A stretch of DNA of 64,000 nt from Arthrobacter gandavensis (GCF_015355785.1 NZ_JADKYW010000005.1:651468-715467); one strand, 5' to 3'. Shown: positions 1 to 8,880, counted from the first letter of the stretch. A program made the numbers and translations. The notes: generated from the sequence alone by a model not told the origin.

Positions 1-2
1 AT

Positions 3-809
3 ACCCGGCTGTCTCCGGACTACCTGCAGACCGGGCTGCAGCTGTTCCGGGACCCTGAGGTAGTTGCCGTGGCCGGCCGGGCGAAGTCGCTGCCCGAGAG
101 CGGCAGGCACGGATTGGCAGCACGGATACTGCTCGGCTACCGGGAACGCCTGTATGCGGCCGTTCAGCTGTTGCTCAAATACGGTCAGGCCTCCCGTCCC
201 GCCAATGTAGTGAACATTGTTCCGGGGTTCGCCAGCATGTATCGGGCCCGCGTCCTTCCGTCCATTGACGTGGAGGCCCGGGGGCTGCTGATCGAGGATT
301 TCAACATGACCTTCGAAGTGCATGCCAAACGGCTGGGCAGGGTGGAGTTCCATCCGCAGGCGGCGGTGGCGTACACCCAGGACCCGGACAATTTGGCGGA
401 GTACACCCGGCAGGTACGGCGATGGACGCTGGGGTTCTGGCAAACCGTTCGCAGGCACGGTCTTCATATGGGTCGATTCTGGGCGGTGCTGGCGCTGCAC
501 ATCGTGGAGCTCGTGTCCGCGAGCATCGTCCTGCTCCTCTGCCTGCCCATACTGCTGATTTCAGAAATGACAGAGGTGGCACTGCTGCGTCCGGTGGATA
601 TCCTGATCGGCGTCCTTCTGCCTGACTATCTCCTGACGGTCTTTGTTGCCTGCAGCCTGCGGCGTCCCGGCCTGCTTCTGGTAGGACTCTTCTTCCCGCT
701 GGTCCGGCTGCTGGACGCCGGCCTCTGTCTGGTTACTCTCGTTCAGTCCTGGACACAGAAGACGAGCGGGGTGTGGGTCAGCCCGACGCGCAGGCTGCAG
801 CCAACATAG
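3..809 (+). CDS. Membrane glycosyltransferase, family 2 (5' end outside window)
   Basis: This is the C-terminal 268 residues of a membrane-bound family 2 glycosyltransferase; the frame is open from base 3, so the start lies left of the window. An acidic IEDFNMTF stretch near visible residue 98 looks like the catalytic ED motif. QVRRW at about 137-141 is the Q/RxxRW motif of processive GT2 enzymes such as cellulose, hyaluronan and poly-N-acetylglucosamine synthases. Three hydrophobic segments and a short basic tail follow. Such enzymes build an envelope or exported glycan from nucleotide sugars at the inner face of the membrane. The sugar cannot be told. The gene is convergent with its right neighbour, 62 bases away. 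Confidence 0.8.
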   Translation, partial: TRLSPDYLQTGLQLFRDPEVVAVAGRAKSLPESGRHGLAARILLGYRERLYAAVQLLLKYGQASRPANVVNIVPGFASMYRARVLPSIDVEARGLLIEDFNMTFEVHAKRLGRVEFHPQAAVAYTQDPDNLAEYTRQVRRWTLGFWQTVRRHGLHMGRFWAVLALHIVELVSASIVLLLCLPILLISEMTEVALLRPVDILIGVLLPDYLLTVFVACSLRRPGLLLVGLFFPLVRLLDAGLCLVTLVQSWTQKTSGVWVSPTRRLQPT

Positions 810-871
810 ACCCGGCAGATGACCGAACATGGGAGACCGGATGACGGCACTGGCCGCAGGCCCGAGCCGTA

Positions 872-1921
872 TCAGTCTCCGCCGGATTCGCTGCCCGCGC
901 CGTACGCGTTCACCAGGGCACATGCGCGGGCAGCCGTCCCGGCGTCGGGCATTGAAATCACGAACCGCGGCCCGGACCCAGTGGACAGCACCAGGGCCGG
1001 ACCGCTGCGCATGACGAATCCGGTGCCGGCGGCGCTGATCCGGTACCCCCAGCCGCCGAAGTCCAGTGCCTGGATGTCCCGCACGGACGCATTGGTGATC
1101 TCCCGATGTGCCAGCGGCATAACCTTCCAGAACCCGCCCGCCAATACCCGCACACCGGCGTCGTCGATGACTGCCCTGCCGGAGCAGAAGATCCGCAGCA
1201 GCATGGCGGCGGGAAGCCCCAGCAGTGCCAGCGCCGGATGGACAAACACCAGGCTTAGGGCAACTACAGCTCCGGTGCCCAGGCTGAGCAGCCAGCTGAC
1301 CATGCCCATGGACAACTCAATGGCCAGGCTTTGCCGGCTGCCGGCCGCACGGCGTGCCTCGGCCGCCAGGGATGAGTCCGCGTTCGCTGCGGCCGCGGCG
1401 GCGTCGACAGTCTCCGGAGCGGGTGTGCGGTCCACCTCCGAAGGGCGGTACAGCCAGGCGCAGAGACCGCCGGCCACACAGCCGGCTGCGGCCGAACTCC
1501 AGATCACCGCCCCGTCAATCACGGCCTGGGAAGCGTCGTCGAGCCCAATCTGACCGGCGACAACTGCGGCGGCCAGCCCCGTCATCAGGGTTCCGAACGC
1601 GATGCCGAAGCCTACTCCGCTGCGGGCAGTCAGCGCCGAGTGGCCGCGGAGCAGGACGGACAAACCCGCGAGGAGTGCCCCGCTTCCTCCGCCGGCGAGG
1701 ACAGCGATGGCCGCCAGGGTCCACAGGGAAGAGTAGCCGTCGACGCCGTCGGACCCCCAGTGGCTGGCAAGCCGGCTGGGAAGACTGCCGGAAACCGTGG
1801 CCATCCATGCTGCCGCAGCCAGCCCAAGGGCCAGCGGGCCAGCAGTTGCACCGATGAGCCAGCGCCGGTTGTAGGCACTCTCGCTGTGCTCCGGACGGTT
1901 CCTAAGTTCTGTCTTTTCCAT
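872..1921 (-). CDS. DUF1648 domain membrane protein
   Basis: A 349-residue integral membrane protein. After one N-terminal helix comes LPSRLASHWGSDGVDGYSS (about residues 48-66), the hallmark of DUF1648, seen in SdpI-like and other small membrane proteins. Further hydrophobic segments follow near residues 65-90, 100-125, 135-160 and 205-245. The soluble C-terminal third (about 250-340) is rich in Gly and Ala and has a PH-like or DUF-type beta pattern. No catalytic motif is visible. The ATG start sits in a clear gap from the next gene. The role is unknown; SdpI relatives give toxin immunity or signalling, but that is not implied here. Confidence 0.7.
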   Translation of the reverse strand: MEKTELRNRPEHSESAYNRRWLIGATAGPLALGLAAAAWMATVSGSLPSRLASHWGSDGVDGYSSLWTLAAIAVLAGGGSGALLAGLSVLLRGHSALTARSGVGFGIAFGTLMTGLAAAVVAGQIGLDDASQAVIDGAVIWSSAAAGCVAGGLCAWLYRPSEVDRTPAPETVDAAAAAANADSSLAAEARRAAGSRQSLAIELSMGMVSWLLSLGTGAVVALSLVFVHPALALLGLPAAMLLRIFCSGRAVIDDAGVRVLAGGFWKVMPLAHREITNASVRDIQALDFGGWGYRISAAGTGFVMRSGPALVLSTGSGPRFVISMPDAGTAARACALVNAYGAGSESGGD

Positions 1922-2002
1922 GCACTCCCCCGCTGCCTGTCCGGTACGTGGCGGACAGGACTGTCCGTCGACCCTAACAGGGACGAAGAGCGGGGGCCGG
2001 CG

Positions 2003-2311
2003 TCAGCTCTCGCGGGGTTTGCGGTCCGCGTCGATGGTTACGTCGGGGTTGGCGTCATGCAGGGAGTCCTCGGCTGCCGAGTCGTCCAGCTCGGCACGGT
2101 TGCGGGACTGAGGCGTCTTTTCGCTGAAGCGGCTCTGCAGGCCAACGGCCGCGGCGTCGCGCATGTCCCGGAAGAACAGGTACGTCACGCACCAGGCCAG
2201 AATGGCAGAGACGATGGCAGAGAGCACCAGTCCAAGCTGCAGGTAAATGCCTGCAATAAAGAAGACTGCCACCAGACCGAGGCGGAGAGCGGTAAATTTC
2301 CAGAAAGCCAC
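2003..2311 (-). CDS. DUF4229 small membrane protein
   Basis: A 102-residue protein with two hydrophobic helices (about 7-25 and 28-46), followed by a charged soluble tail rich in Asp, Glu, Arg and Ser. The opening MAFWKFTALRLGLVAVFF matches the pattern of DUF4229 proteins of Actinobacteria, which commonly lie near menaquinone and cytochrome-maturation genes, as here. The start is GTG with only a weak ribosome-binding site. It is divergent from the PLDc_N protein across 122 bases, which must hold both promoters. No enzymatic role can be assigned. Confidence 0.75.
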   Translation of the reverse strand: MAFWKFTALRLGLVAVFFIAGIYLQLGLVLSAIVSAILAWCVTYLFFRDMRDAAAVGLQSRFSEKTPQSRNRAELDDSAAEDSLHDANPDVTIDADRKPRES

Positions 2312-2433
2312 GTGCCCATTCTACGGGTATGGACGGATCCGGGCTCCCAGGCACTTCACAGCCCCCAGAACGAATTAGGTGCCTTTGGAAACCATTCAGG
2401 CCGCCTCCAGCCGGCTCCACTACACTGGGGAGC

Positions 2434-2811
2434 ATGCCCCGCTTCGTACTCCTCGGCGTCATCGTCGTCGCAGCCGTAATTATCTACGCCTTCATCGACT
2501 GCCTCATGTCCCGGGCCCATGAAGTGCGGAGCATCTCCAAACCCTTCTGGATCGCGGTGATCCTGCTGCTGCCGGTCCTGGGCGCGATCCTCTGGTTCCT
2601 TTTTGGCCGTCCCGGCCACGGCCCCGAGCCCAAACCACGGGCTCCGCGGCGCCCCACCGCCCCGGATGATGACCCCGAGTTCCTCCGCAACCTGGAGATC
2701 CGCCGCCGGCAGCAGGCAAAGGAAGCTGAGCTCAAGCGCCGCGAGCAGGAAATCGCGGACCGCGAGAAACGTTCCAAGCAGAACGACGACGAGAAGCCCA
2801 GCAACAGCTAG
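2434..2811 (+). CDS. PLDc_N domain membrane protein
   Basis: A 125-residue protein with two transmembrane helices (about 3-20 and 37-57) flanking the short RAHEVRSISKPFW loop. This is typical of the phospholipase D nuclease N-terminal (PLDc_N) domain, a membrane anchor here without any PLD catalytic domain. The C-terminal half is a highly charged, probable coiled coil of Glu, Arg and Lys (about 85-120). The ATG is preceded by GGGGAG at proper spacing, which decides the start over upstream in-frame codons. The gene ends just before a strong terminator. Function is unknown; the anchor plus coiled coil suggests a scaffold or regulator. Confidence 0.8.
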   Translation: MPRFVLLGVIVVAAVIIYAFIDCLMSRAHEVRSISKPFWIAVILLLPVLGAILWFLFGRPGHGPEPKPRAPRRPTAPDDDPEFLRNLEIRRRQQAKEAELKRREQEIADREKRSKQNDDEKPSNS

Positions 2812-2830
2812 CCCGGCCTCTCGGCAGGGA

Positions 2831-2868
2831 AGCCCCGTTCCGGATCCATTTCCGGAACGGGGCTTTTT
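2831..2868 (+). terminator. Rho-independent terminator after PLDc_N gene
   Basis: A 14-bp perfect inverted repeat beginning AGCCCCGTTCC, with a six-base loop, followed by a run of five T. It is a textbook intrinsic terminator for the rightward PLDc_N gene. Confidence 0.9.
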
Positions 2869-2998
2869 GCCTGCCCGCCGCGGAGTCTTCGACGGAGTCC
2901 CCGGACCGGCGTGTGGTGACCTGCCCTTGCTTCGCCCGCCCCCGGCGGCGGAAGCAGACCCGTCTCCGCCCCTGCACTGCAAGCCCCGCCGGTCGCAG

Positions 2999-3034
2999 AA
3001 AAAACCCCGCCCCGGCAGAGGCCGGAGCGGGGTT
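2999..3034 (-). terminator. Intrinsic terminator of the cytochrome c maturation operon
   Basis: Read leftward, a GC-rich stem (AACCCCGC paired with GCGGGGTT, extended inward) is followed by six T. It lies 15 bases past the ccsB stop codon and would end the leftward thioredoxin-ccdA-resB-ccsB transcript. Confidence 0.85.
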
Positions 3035-3048
3035 CTTGAACGTCAGCT

Positions 3049-4080
3049 CTAGACGCCGGAGTAGCTGTGCAGGCCGGCGAAGTAGACGTTCACGATCGTG
3101 AAGTTGAAGACCACGCACAGGTAGCCGACGATCGAGAGCCAGGCGGCACGGGTACCGGTCCAGCCGCGGGTGGCGCGGGCGTGCAGGTAACCGGCGTAGA
3201 CGACCCAGATTACGAACGTCCAGACTTCCTTGGTGTCCCAGCCCCAGTAACGGCCCCACGCCTGCTCGGCCCACACGGCTCCGGCCATCAGGGTGAAGGT
3301 CCACAGTACGAAGGCAATGGCATTGATGCGGTAGGAGAAGTTTTCCAGGGACTGCGCGGAGGGAACGATCTTCAGGAAGCCGAAGCGCTCCTTGCCGCCC
3401 GCGCGGGCCTTGGACTCACGGTCAGCCTGCAGCAGCTGCAGCACGGACATGGCAAAGGTGAGGGTGAAGAGCGCGGACGCGATGACGGCGACGGAGACGT
3501 GGATGATCAGCCAGTAGCTCTGCAGTGCCGGGATCAGGTGTCCAACCGGGGTGGGGAAGCCGATGGTCGCAGCCATCATCATGATCAGCACCAGGCCCAC
3601 CACAAAGGTGCCCAGGAAACGCAGGTCGCGGCGCAGCAGCACCAGCAGGAAGACCACTGAAACCACCAGCGCGCCGGTGGTGCAGAACTCGTACATGTTG
3701 CCCCAGGGCACGCGGTGCGCGGCAAGTCCGCGGGCAACCACGGCGGCTGCATGGATGAGCGTGGCAAGCGCGGTCAGGGCCACGGCGACGCGGGCTGCGT
3801 TGCGGCGCTTACCGGTGTAGCCCATGGCGTCGTCGGCGGTGACGGCTTCGCCGGTGTTCCACTCCCGGTTTGAATCCGCCGGGCCGGACGACGGCGCTCC
3901 CGCGGTCGCCATGACCTTCGGAGTGGACTGGACGGCCGCCTTCTGGTCGATCGCCTTCAGCGTCTTGCTGCTCTTCGCCAGGTCCCAGGCGAACGCAAGC
4001 AGCGCGACGGTGTACGTGAACGCCGCCAGCAGCATGAAGAGTTCGCTGTATTCCGCGAGCTGGTAGTCAATGGAGGGCAT
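3049..4080 (-). CDS. ccsB: Cytochrome c synthase subunit CcsB (System II)
   Basis: CcsB (ResC/CcsA family) pairs with ResB to carry haem across the membrane and attach it to the CXXCH motifs of exported apocytochromes c. The 343-residue protein has about eight membrane helices. It contains the WGNMYEF segment near residue 125 and the tryptophan-rich haem-handling WGRYWGWD motif at 275-282, followed by KEVWTF. Conserved histidines lie in the adjacent outer loops. Its ATG overlaps the resB stop by one base (TAATG), so the two are translationally coupled. It is the last gene of a four-gene leftward operon that closes with a terminator. Length is normal for the family. Confidence 0.95.
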   Translation of the reverse strand: MPSIDYQLAEYSELFMLLAAFTYTVALLAFAWDLAKSSKTLKAIDQKAAVQSTPKVMATAGAPSSGPADSNREWNTGEAVTADDAMGYTGKRRNAARVAVALTALATLIHAAAVVARGLAAHRVPWGNMYEFCTTGALVVSVVFLLVLLRRDLRFLGTFVVGLVLIMMMAATIGFPTPVGHLIPALQSYWLIIHVSVAVIASALFTLTFAMSVLQLLQADRESKARAGGKERFGFLKIVPSAQSLENFSYRINAIAFVLWTFTLMAGAVWAEQAWGRYWGWDTKEVWTFVIWVVYAGYLHARATRGWTGTRAAWLSIVGYLCVVFNFTIVNVYFAGLHSYSGV

Positions 4081-5885
4081 TAGGAGTCCTTACCTTCTTC
4101 TTCCGTGCGTCCGGTGCTGCCGGCCACTGATGCGTCGGCCGGGGATTCCCGGTCTTCCGCTGGGGTTGCGGCGTGGGCGTCCGCCAGCCACATCTTTTCA
4201 AGCAGGGTCCGCAGCGCTTCACCCTCAGTTTCCAGACGCGGGTCTTCACCCCGGGCCAGCAATCCGTACTCGACCATTATGCGGCCATCCCCGGCCGTTC
4301 CGGTACGGACCCAGACGCGGCGGCGTGCAATGAAGAGCGACGCCGAGAGGCCGAGGAGGCTGAGCGCGGCGAAAATACCTACCGCTGTCTTCGCCGGGTC
4401 ATAGTGCACGTCCAGTGCCGCGTAGCGCAGCAGGCCGTCGAAGCTGATGGAGCCCTTGCCCTCCGGCAGGTCGTAGCTCTGGTTCATGCCCAGGACGATG
4501 CCGCCGGAATCGAGGTCCCTGTTGTTCAGTTCCGTGAGCTCATCGGTGTCCAGGACGAAGACGTTGGTGGGCACGCCGTCGTCCAGACCAAGGTCGCCGT
4601 AGTAGGAGTTCAGGTTCAGCTGCGGATTGACCGGGTCAGGGTCTCCGGAGAAGGAGACGCCGGCGGAGTCCAGCATGGCCGTGGGGAGGAAGAACCCGAC
4701 GAATCCCAGCTGATCCGGTTTGGCATCGGGGGCCTTGATAACCATCAGGGAGGTGTACACACCGTCCGTCGGGACACCGACCACCGGGCCCTGGAAGGCG
4801 ACGTCGCCTTCTCCGTCGCGCACCGTGACAACCGGAGCGTAGCCGTTGCCGACCAGGTAGACCTTGGTGCCGCCAATGTTCAGCGGCTCGTTGACCTTGA
4901 GCGTCTCCTGGCGGGGTTCTTCCTCCGCGTCTTCCTGCACGGTTACGCTGGCGGTGAAGTCCAGCGGCTGGACGTTGCCGTTCGGCTGCCGGTCGAAGGT
5001 GACGTCGAATTCGTCAAGCGTCAGGGAGTAGGGGCTGAGCTGGGATTCGGAGAAGTTCGTGCCCGGGCTGAAGGTGTCGTAGCCAACCAGGGTATTCACG
5101 AACGTGTCCCCTTCAACCACGACGCGCTGCCCGTTGTAGCCCAGCAGACCGCCGACGGCGACGGATGCCAGTACGCCGATCAGCGACACGTGGAAGACCA
5201 GGTTGCCGGTCTCCTTGGCGAAACCGCGCTCGGCACCGACGGACGGGCGGGTACCGTCCAGGTCCCGGGTCTCGACGCGGTACCCCCGCTTGCGAAGGAC
5301 GGCTGCTGCGTCGCGGGCAGCTTCGGCGGCGGTGAGTCCCGTGCCCGCCGGCACGGCCAGGGTTCCGTATTCAGGCAGCCGGGAGAGCCGGGTGGGCGTG
5401 CGGGGCGGCTTGGAGCGCAGGGCCTTCCAGTGCACCTTGGCACGGGGAATGACGCAGCCGATCAGGGAGATGAACAGCAGCAGGTAGATGGCGGAGAACC
5501 ACACCGAGGAGTACACGTCGAACAGCTGGAACCGGTCCAGCCAGGGTCCGGTGTCCGGATTGTCCTGGATGTACTGGGTTACCGCCCCGGGGTTGGCCGG
5601 ACGCTGCGGAAACAGCGATCCGGGCACCGCAGCCACCGCGAGCAGCAGCAGCAGGAACAGTGCCGTGCGCATGCTCGTGAGCTGCGTCCACGCCCAGCGC
5701 AGGGTGCCGCGCAGCCCCAGGGCGGGAAGGGCGACGTCGTTGTCAGCCGCTTTTCCCGTGCGGTCCGCAGCAGCGGGATCCGCTTCCGTGTTCTCCACGG
5801 GAGGCTGTGGCGTCATTTCGCTCTCCGGTTTCGGTTTCAACTGGTTCTCATTGTTCTCTGGGGACGGAATCGGGGGTTTAGTCAT
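4080..5885 (-). CDS. resB: Cytochrome c biogenesis protein ResB
   Basis: ResB is the large partner of CcsB in System II cytochrome c assembly. It binds haem and apocytochrome on the outer face. The 601-residue protein has a Pro/Glu-rich cytoplasmic tail (about 1-60). A first helix near 75 is followed by the conserved GSLFPQ stretch, then come two more helices, a long extracytoplasmic domain (about 210-500) and a last helix (IFAALSLLGLSASLFIARRR). The start chosen is the ATG overlapping the ccdA stop (TGATG). An upstream in-frame ATG inside ccdA is less likely. Coupling on both sides indicates a tight operon. Confidence 0.93.
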   Translation of the reverse strand: MTKPPIPSPENNENQLKPKPESEMTPQPPVENTEADPAAADRTGKAADNDVALPALGLRGTLRWAWTQLTSMRTALFLLLLLAVAAVPGSLFPQRPANPGAVTQYIQDNPDTGPWLDRFQLFDVYSSVWFSAIYLLLFISLIGCVIPRAKVHWKALRSKPPRTPTRLSRLPEYGTLAVPAGTGLTAAEAARDAAAVLRKRGYRVETRDLDGTRPSVGAERGFAKETGNLVFHVSLIGVLASVAVGGLLGYNGQRVVVEGDTFVNTLVGYDTFSPGTNFSESQLSPYSLTLDEFDVTFDRQPNGNVQPLDFTASVTVQEDAEEEPRQETLKVNEPLNIGGTKVYLVGNGYAPVVTVRDGEGDVAFQGPVVGVPTDGVYTSLMVIKAPDAKPDQLGFVGFFLPTAMLDSAGVSFSGDPDPVNPQLNLNSYYGDLGLDDGVPTNVFVLDTDELTELNNRDLDSGGIVLGMNQSYDLPEGKGSISFDGLLRYAALDVHYDPAKTAVGIFAALSLLGLSASLFIARRRVWVRTGTAGDGRIMVEYGLLARGEDPRLETEGEALRTLLEKMWLADAHAATPAEDRESPADASVAGSTGRTEEEGKDS

Positions 5886-6673
5886 CAGATCGGCAGGGTC
5901 ACGCTGTCCAGCCAGCCCTGAAGCTGGTTGATCCAAAGATTCCAGACGCCGGTGACCATCAGCAGGCCGAGGGCAATCAGCATGCCGCCGCCAAAGCGCT
6001 GCAGTCCAACGCGGTAGCGGCGGAAGAAGCCCAGCGCTCCCATGCCGCGCCGGAAGCCGAGGGCGATCAGCAGGAACGGCAGGCCCAGGCCGAGGCAGTA
6101 GACGAAGGTGAGCAGCGCACCCTTGGCTGCGGAGGCGTCGTCACCGGAAAACGAAAGCAGCTGGACGGCGGAGAGGGTCGGGCCAAGGCAGGGAGCCCAG
6201 CCCAGGCCAAAAGTGACTCCCAGCAGCGGAGCACCCCAAAGGCCGGCGGGAGGGCGGGCCTCAATCTTCCGGTCGCGCTGGAACCAGGACAGGCCGCCCA
6301 TGAAGATGACGCCCAGCAGGATGATCAGCGCACCCAGCACCTGCTGGATCCACACCTGGTCCGGGCCGCGCAGCCAGGCACCCAGCTGTCCGATTCCGGC
6401 ACCGATTGCCACGAACACCACGGAGAAACCCAGTACGAACAGAGCGATGCCGGTGAACATCCGGCCACGGCGCTGCTTCTGGAGGTCGATTCCCGTCAGT
6501 CCGGTGACGTAGCCAAGGTATCCCGGCACGAGCGGGAGCACACACGGGGAAAGGAAGGACACCAGCCCGGCCAGCACCGCAACGGGAATCGCCAGCAGCA
6601 TGGATCCATTCAGGATTGTTTCGGCGAAGACGTTGGCTGCCGGTACGGAGGCAGCTGCAAGCACGGGAGGCAC
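5885..6673 (-). CDS. ccdA: Thiol-disulfide transporter CcdA
   Basis: CcdA is a DsbD-like membrane protein that passes electrons from cytoplasmic thioredoxin to extracytoplasmic thioredoxins, keeping apocytochrome cysteines reduced for haem attachment. The 262-residue protein has six or seven helices. The two redox-active cysteines are visible in SPCVLPL (helix 1, about residue 43) and APCLGPTL (helix 4, about residue 160). The start is GTG, five bases after the thioredoxin stop codon. The upstream ribosome-binding site is weak, so translation may depend on the preceding gene. Its partner acceptor is very likely the adjacent lipoprotein thioredoxin. Confidence 0.94.
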   Translation of the reverse strand: MPPVLAAASVPAANVFAETILNGSMLLAIPVAVLAGLVSFLSPCVLPLVPGYLGYVTGLTGIDLQKQRRGRMFTGIALFVLGFSVVFVAIGAGIGQLGAWLRGPDQVWIQQVLGALIILLGVIFMGGLSWFQRDRKIEARPPAGLWGAPLLGVTFGLGWAPCLGPTLSAVQLLSFSGDDASAAKGALLTFVYCLGLGLPFLLIALGFRRGMGALGFFRRYRVGLQRFGGGMLIALGLLMVTGVWNLWINQLQGWLDSVTLPI

Positions 6674-6678
6674 GTCGG

Positions 6679-7332
6679 CTACGCGGCCAGCGCGTCGGAG
6701 ATGAGGGTCTTCAAGGTGCCCTTGTCCGCAAGGCCGAGGATGCGTGCCGCTACCCTGCCCTCGCGGTCAAGGACCAGTGTGGTGGGAACGGCCTGCGGAG
6801 GAACGAAACTGGTCATGGCCAGCAGCACTCCCCCGTTGCGGTCCTCGAAGCTGGGGTAGGGAATGGCGAAGTTCCGCTCAAACGCCTCTGCGGTCTTCGC
6901 CTCATCCCGGATGTTCACGCCGTAGAAGCGTGCGCCTTCCGGGGCATAGGTGTCATGGAGTTCCACAAGGTCCGGGGCTTCCTTCCGACACGGTGCACAG
7001 GCGGCGTACCAGAAGTTCAGGACGACGACGTCGCCGGCCCAGTCGGCAGCGCTGACTTCCGTACCGTCGAAGAGGGTTCCGGTCAGGCGTACCGCCTCGC
7101 CGCGTTCGGACGGCGCGTATTCCGTGACTGAACCGTCACCGGCTATGTAGTTCTTGTTGTCTCCGGCCTTGGCCTGCTCCGCAAGCGGATCATCCGCCGT
7201 GCACCCTGCCAGGACAGCCGCCAGCGGCACGCCAACTGCCAGCCCGGCGCCAAGCCGCAGGAAGGACCTGCGGTGCATGGCAGCAGGGGGTGTTTCGCTA
7301 TTGGGTTTCTTCACGGAAGCTCCAGCTTTCAT
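6679..7332 (-). CDS. TlpA/ResA-like thioredoxin, Tat lipoprotein
   Basis: An extracytoplasmic thioredoxin-fold reductase of the TlpA/ResA type, probably reducing apocytochrome c cysteines for the System II machinery encoded downstream. The 217-residue protein has a twin-arginine-like signal (RRSFLRLG, about 21-28). A lipobox AVLAGC follows with Cys44 as the lipidation site, so it should be folded before export and anchored outside. The active site is WYAACAPC with Cys112 and Cys115, and the cis-Pro loop is VPTT. It is the first gene of the four-gene operon. Naming it ResA is an inference from context. Confidence 0.9.
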   Translation of the reverse strand: MKAGASVKKPNSETPPAAMHRRSFLRLGAGLAVGVPLAAVLAGCTADDPLAEQAKAGDNKNYIAGDGSVTEYAPSERGEAVRLTGTLFDGTEVSAADWAGDVVVLNFWYAACAPCRKEAPDLVELHDTYAPEGARFYGVNIRDEAKTAEAFERNFAIPYPSFEDRNGGVLLAMTSFVPPQAVPTTLVLDREGRVAARILGLADKGTLKTLISDALAA

Positions 7333-7374
7333 CGCGGCCGGGGGCGGCCACTTCTACAACGCGTAGTAATTGTA

Positions 7375-8037
7375 TTATGCGCCCGGGAGATTCGCCGCCC
7401 CGGGCAGGAGGTCGGCGGACGGCTCGGCGTAGCGAACCCCGGTAAGTTCCATGTCATTGAAGTCCAGGGTGGTGACCGACGTGAGGGTGCACTCCCGGCT
7501 GCGGGGGTCATGCCAGAGCCTGCGCCCTTCGGCGGCGAGCCGGGTGACCCAGATGGGCAGCTGGTGGCTGACCAGGACAGCTTCGGCACCGCTGCCACCC
7601 AGCTCAAGGGCGTGGATCCTCGCCTCATGCACAGCAGCCATGACCCGTTCCACCTGCCGGGCGTAAGGCTCGCCCCACGATGGCTTCATCGGATTGCGCA
7701 GCAGCGGCCAGTACCTGGGGTTGCGCAGCTGGCGCTTCACCCCGGGCAGCCCCTCGAAGCGGTTCTCCGCTTCGAGAATCCTCTCGTCCGTGACGGTTTC
7801 AAGTCCGAGTGAGCGGGCGATCGGAGCTGCTGTCTCCTGGGCACGGGTCAACGGCGAGGCAACCAGGTAAACCAGCTTCGCGCCGTCGTTCCGGCGTTCT
7901 TCGAAGTACTTCGCCGCGCGGTCCGCCATTTCCCGGCCGAGGTCCGAGAGATGGAATTCAGGCAGCCGGCCGTAGAGAATGCCGTCCGGATTGAAGACTT
8001 CACCGTGACGGACGAGGTGGATTGAGGCGCGGGACAT
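7375..8037 (-). CDS. Histidine phosphatase family protein
   Basis: A 220-residue member of the histidine phosphatase (phosphoglycerate mutase-like) superfamily. LVRHGE places the phospho-accepting His at about residue 11. SPLTRAQETA provides the second conserved Arg, and LVSHQLPIW the second catalytic His. Substrate is unknown; relatives hydrolyse small phosphometabolites. The start was put at the ATG beginning MSRASIHLVRHG because the catalytic strand must lie near the N terminus. A GTG seven codons upstream is also possible. The gene lies 42 bases upstream of the thioredoxin gene in the same direction and may head that transcript, as in many actinobacterial ccs clusters. Confidence 0.88.
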   Translation of the reverse strand: MSRASIHLVRHGEVFNPDGILYGRLPEFHLSDLGREMADRAAKYFEERRNDGAKLVYLVASPLTRAQETAAPIARSLGLETVTDERILEAENRFEGLPGVKRQLRNPRYWPLLRNPMKPSWGEPYARQVERVMAAVHEARIHALELGGSGAEAVLVSHQLPIWVTRLAAEGRRLWHDPRSRECTLTSVTTLDFNDMELTGVRYAEPSADLLPGAANLPGA

Positions 8038-8182
8038 GCCTCCCAGTCTCGCAGACACGCCGGGGAAGATTAAATCTTCACAAACGGTTGAACCTTTGAG
8101 CAACGTATGCAATAGTGAATGCAAATGCATCTAATGGTGATGGGGCAGAACGCCTCCCACCGGCGAAACCAAGGAGAAACAC

Positions 8183-8722
8183 ATGATCCCCACCGGTCTG
8201 ACCGCAGGCACCTGGAACCTCGATTCATCCCACAGTGAGGTTGGCTTCACCGTCCGCCACGCCGGCATCAGCAAGGTCCGCGGCAACTTCGACAAGGTCA
8301 CCTCCGTTCTGGAAGTCGGCCAGGACCTGGCTGAATCCAAGATCACTGCCGTGATCGATGCCGCATCCTTCAACTCGAACGACGCCAACCGCGACGCACA
8401 CGTCAAGGGCCCGGACTTCTTCGATGTTGAGCAGTTCCCCGAACTGCGCTTCACCGCCACCGGTATCGAAGGTTCCGGCGAGGAATACATGCTCACCGGA
8501 GACCTGACCATCAAGGACACCACCCGCCCGGTGACCCTCGACGTCGAGTTCAACGGCGTTGCCGTTGATCCGTTCGGTGCCACCCGCGCAGGATTTGCCG
8601 GCAGCACGGTCATCAGCCGCAAGGAATTCGGACTGACCTGGAACGCGGCCCTGGAAACCGGCGGCGTCCTCGTGGGCGACAAGGTCACCATCAACGTGGA
8701 CGTAGCCTTCGTCAAGGCCTAG
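8183..8722 (+). CDS. YceI family lipid-binding protein
   Basis: A 179-residue YceI-fold protein (lipocalin-like barrel binding polyisoprenoids or similar amphiphiles). The family pattern is clear: an opening GTWNLDSSHSEVGFTVRH, the central NRDAHVKGPDFFDVEQFPELRF, and a C-terminal KEFGLTWN strand. There is no signal peptide, so this is a cytoplasmic form, as is common in Actinobacteria. AAGGAG precedes the ATG at ideal spacing. It is transcribed alone, divergent from the histidine phosphatase, and ends at a strong hairpin. The physiological ligand is not known; some homologues respond to stress or alkaline pH. Confidence 0.93.
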   Translation: MIPTGLTAGTWNLDSSHSEVGFTVRHAGISKVRGNFDKVTSVLEVGQDLAESKITAVIDAASFNSNDANRDAHVKGPDFFDVEQFPELRFTATGIEGSGEEYMLTGDLTIKDTTRPVTLDVEFNGVAVDPFGATRAGFAGSTVISRKEFGLTWNAALETGGVLVGDKVTINVDVAFVKA

Positions 8723-8741
8723 TCCGCCACCAGGCATCACC

Positions 8742-8783
8742 GTGGATCCGAAGCGCTCTTGACGCGCTTCGGATCCACGTCTT
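8742..8783 (+). terminator. Hairpin terminator after yceI
   Basis: A perfect 15-bp inverted repeat (GTGGATCCGAAGCGC and its complement) with a seven-base loop, followed by GTCTTT. The stem begins 19 bases after the yceI stop codon. It is a good intrinsic terminator despite its short T tract. Confidence 0.85.
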
Positions 8784-8880
8784 TAAGGGCTTAGGCGCCG
8801 TGGCAAAAGATCCGGCGCCCGTGTGGAGGGACAGGGCGGGGGCATAGACTGGTTTCCGACTTCGCAGATGGGTTATCTGC

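Noticed and set aside
819-1553. Rightward 244-codon frame over the DUF1648 gene
   Set aside because: It lies opposite a protein with clear membrane helices and the DUF1648 motif; the product looks random.
4173-5921. 582-codon open frame antisense to resB
   Set aside because: A shadow of ResB, rich in Gly, Val, Gln and Arg, with no motif. The ResB frame has clear membrane helices and operon overlaps.
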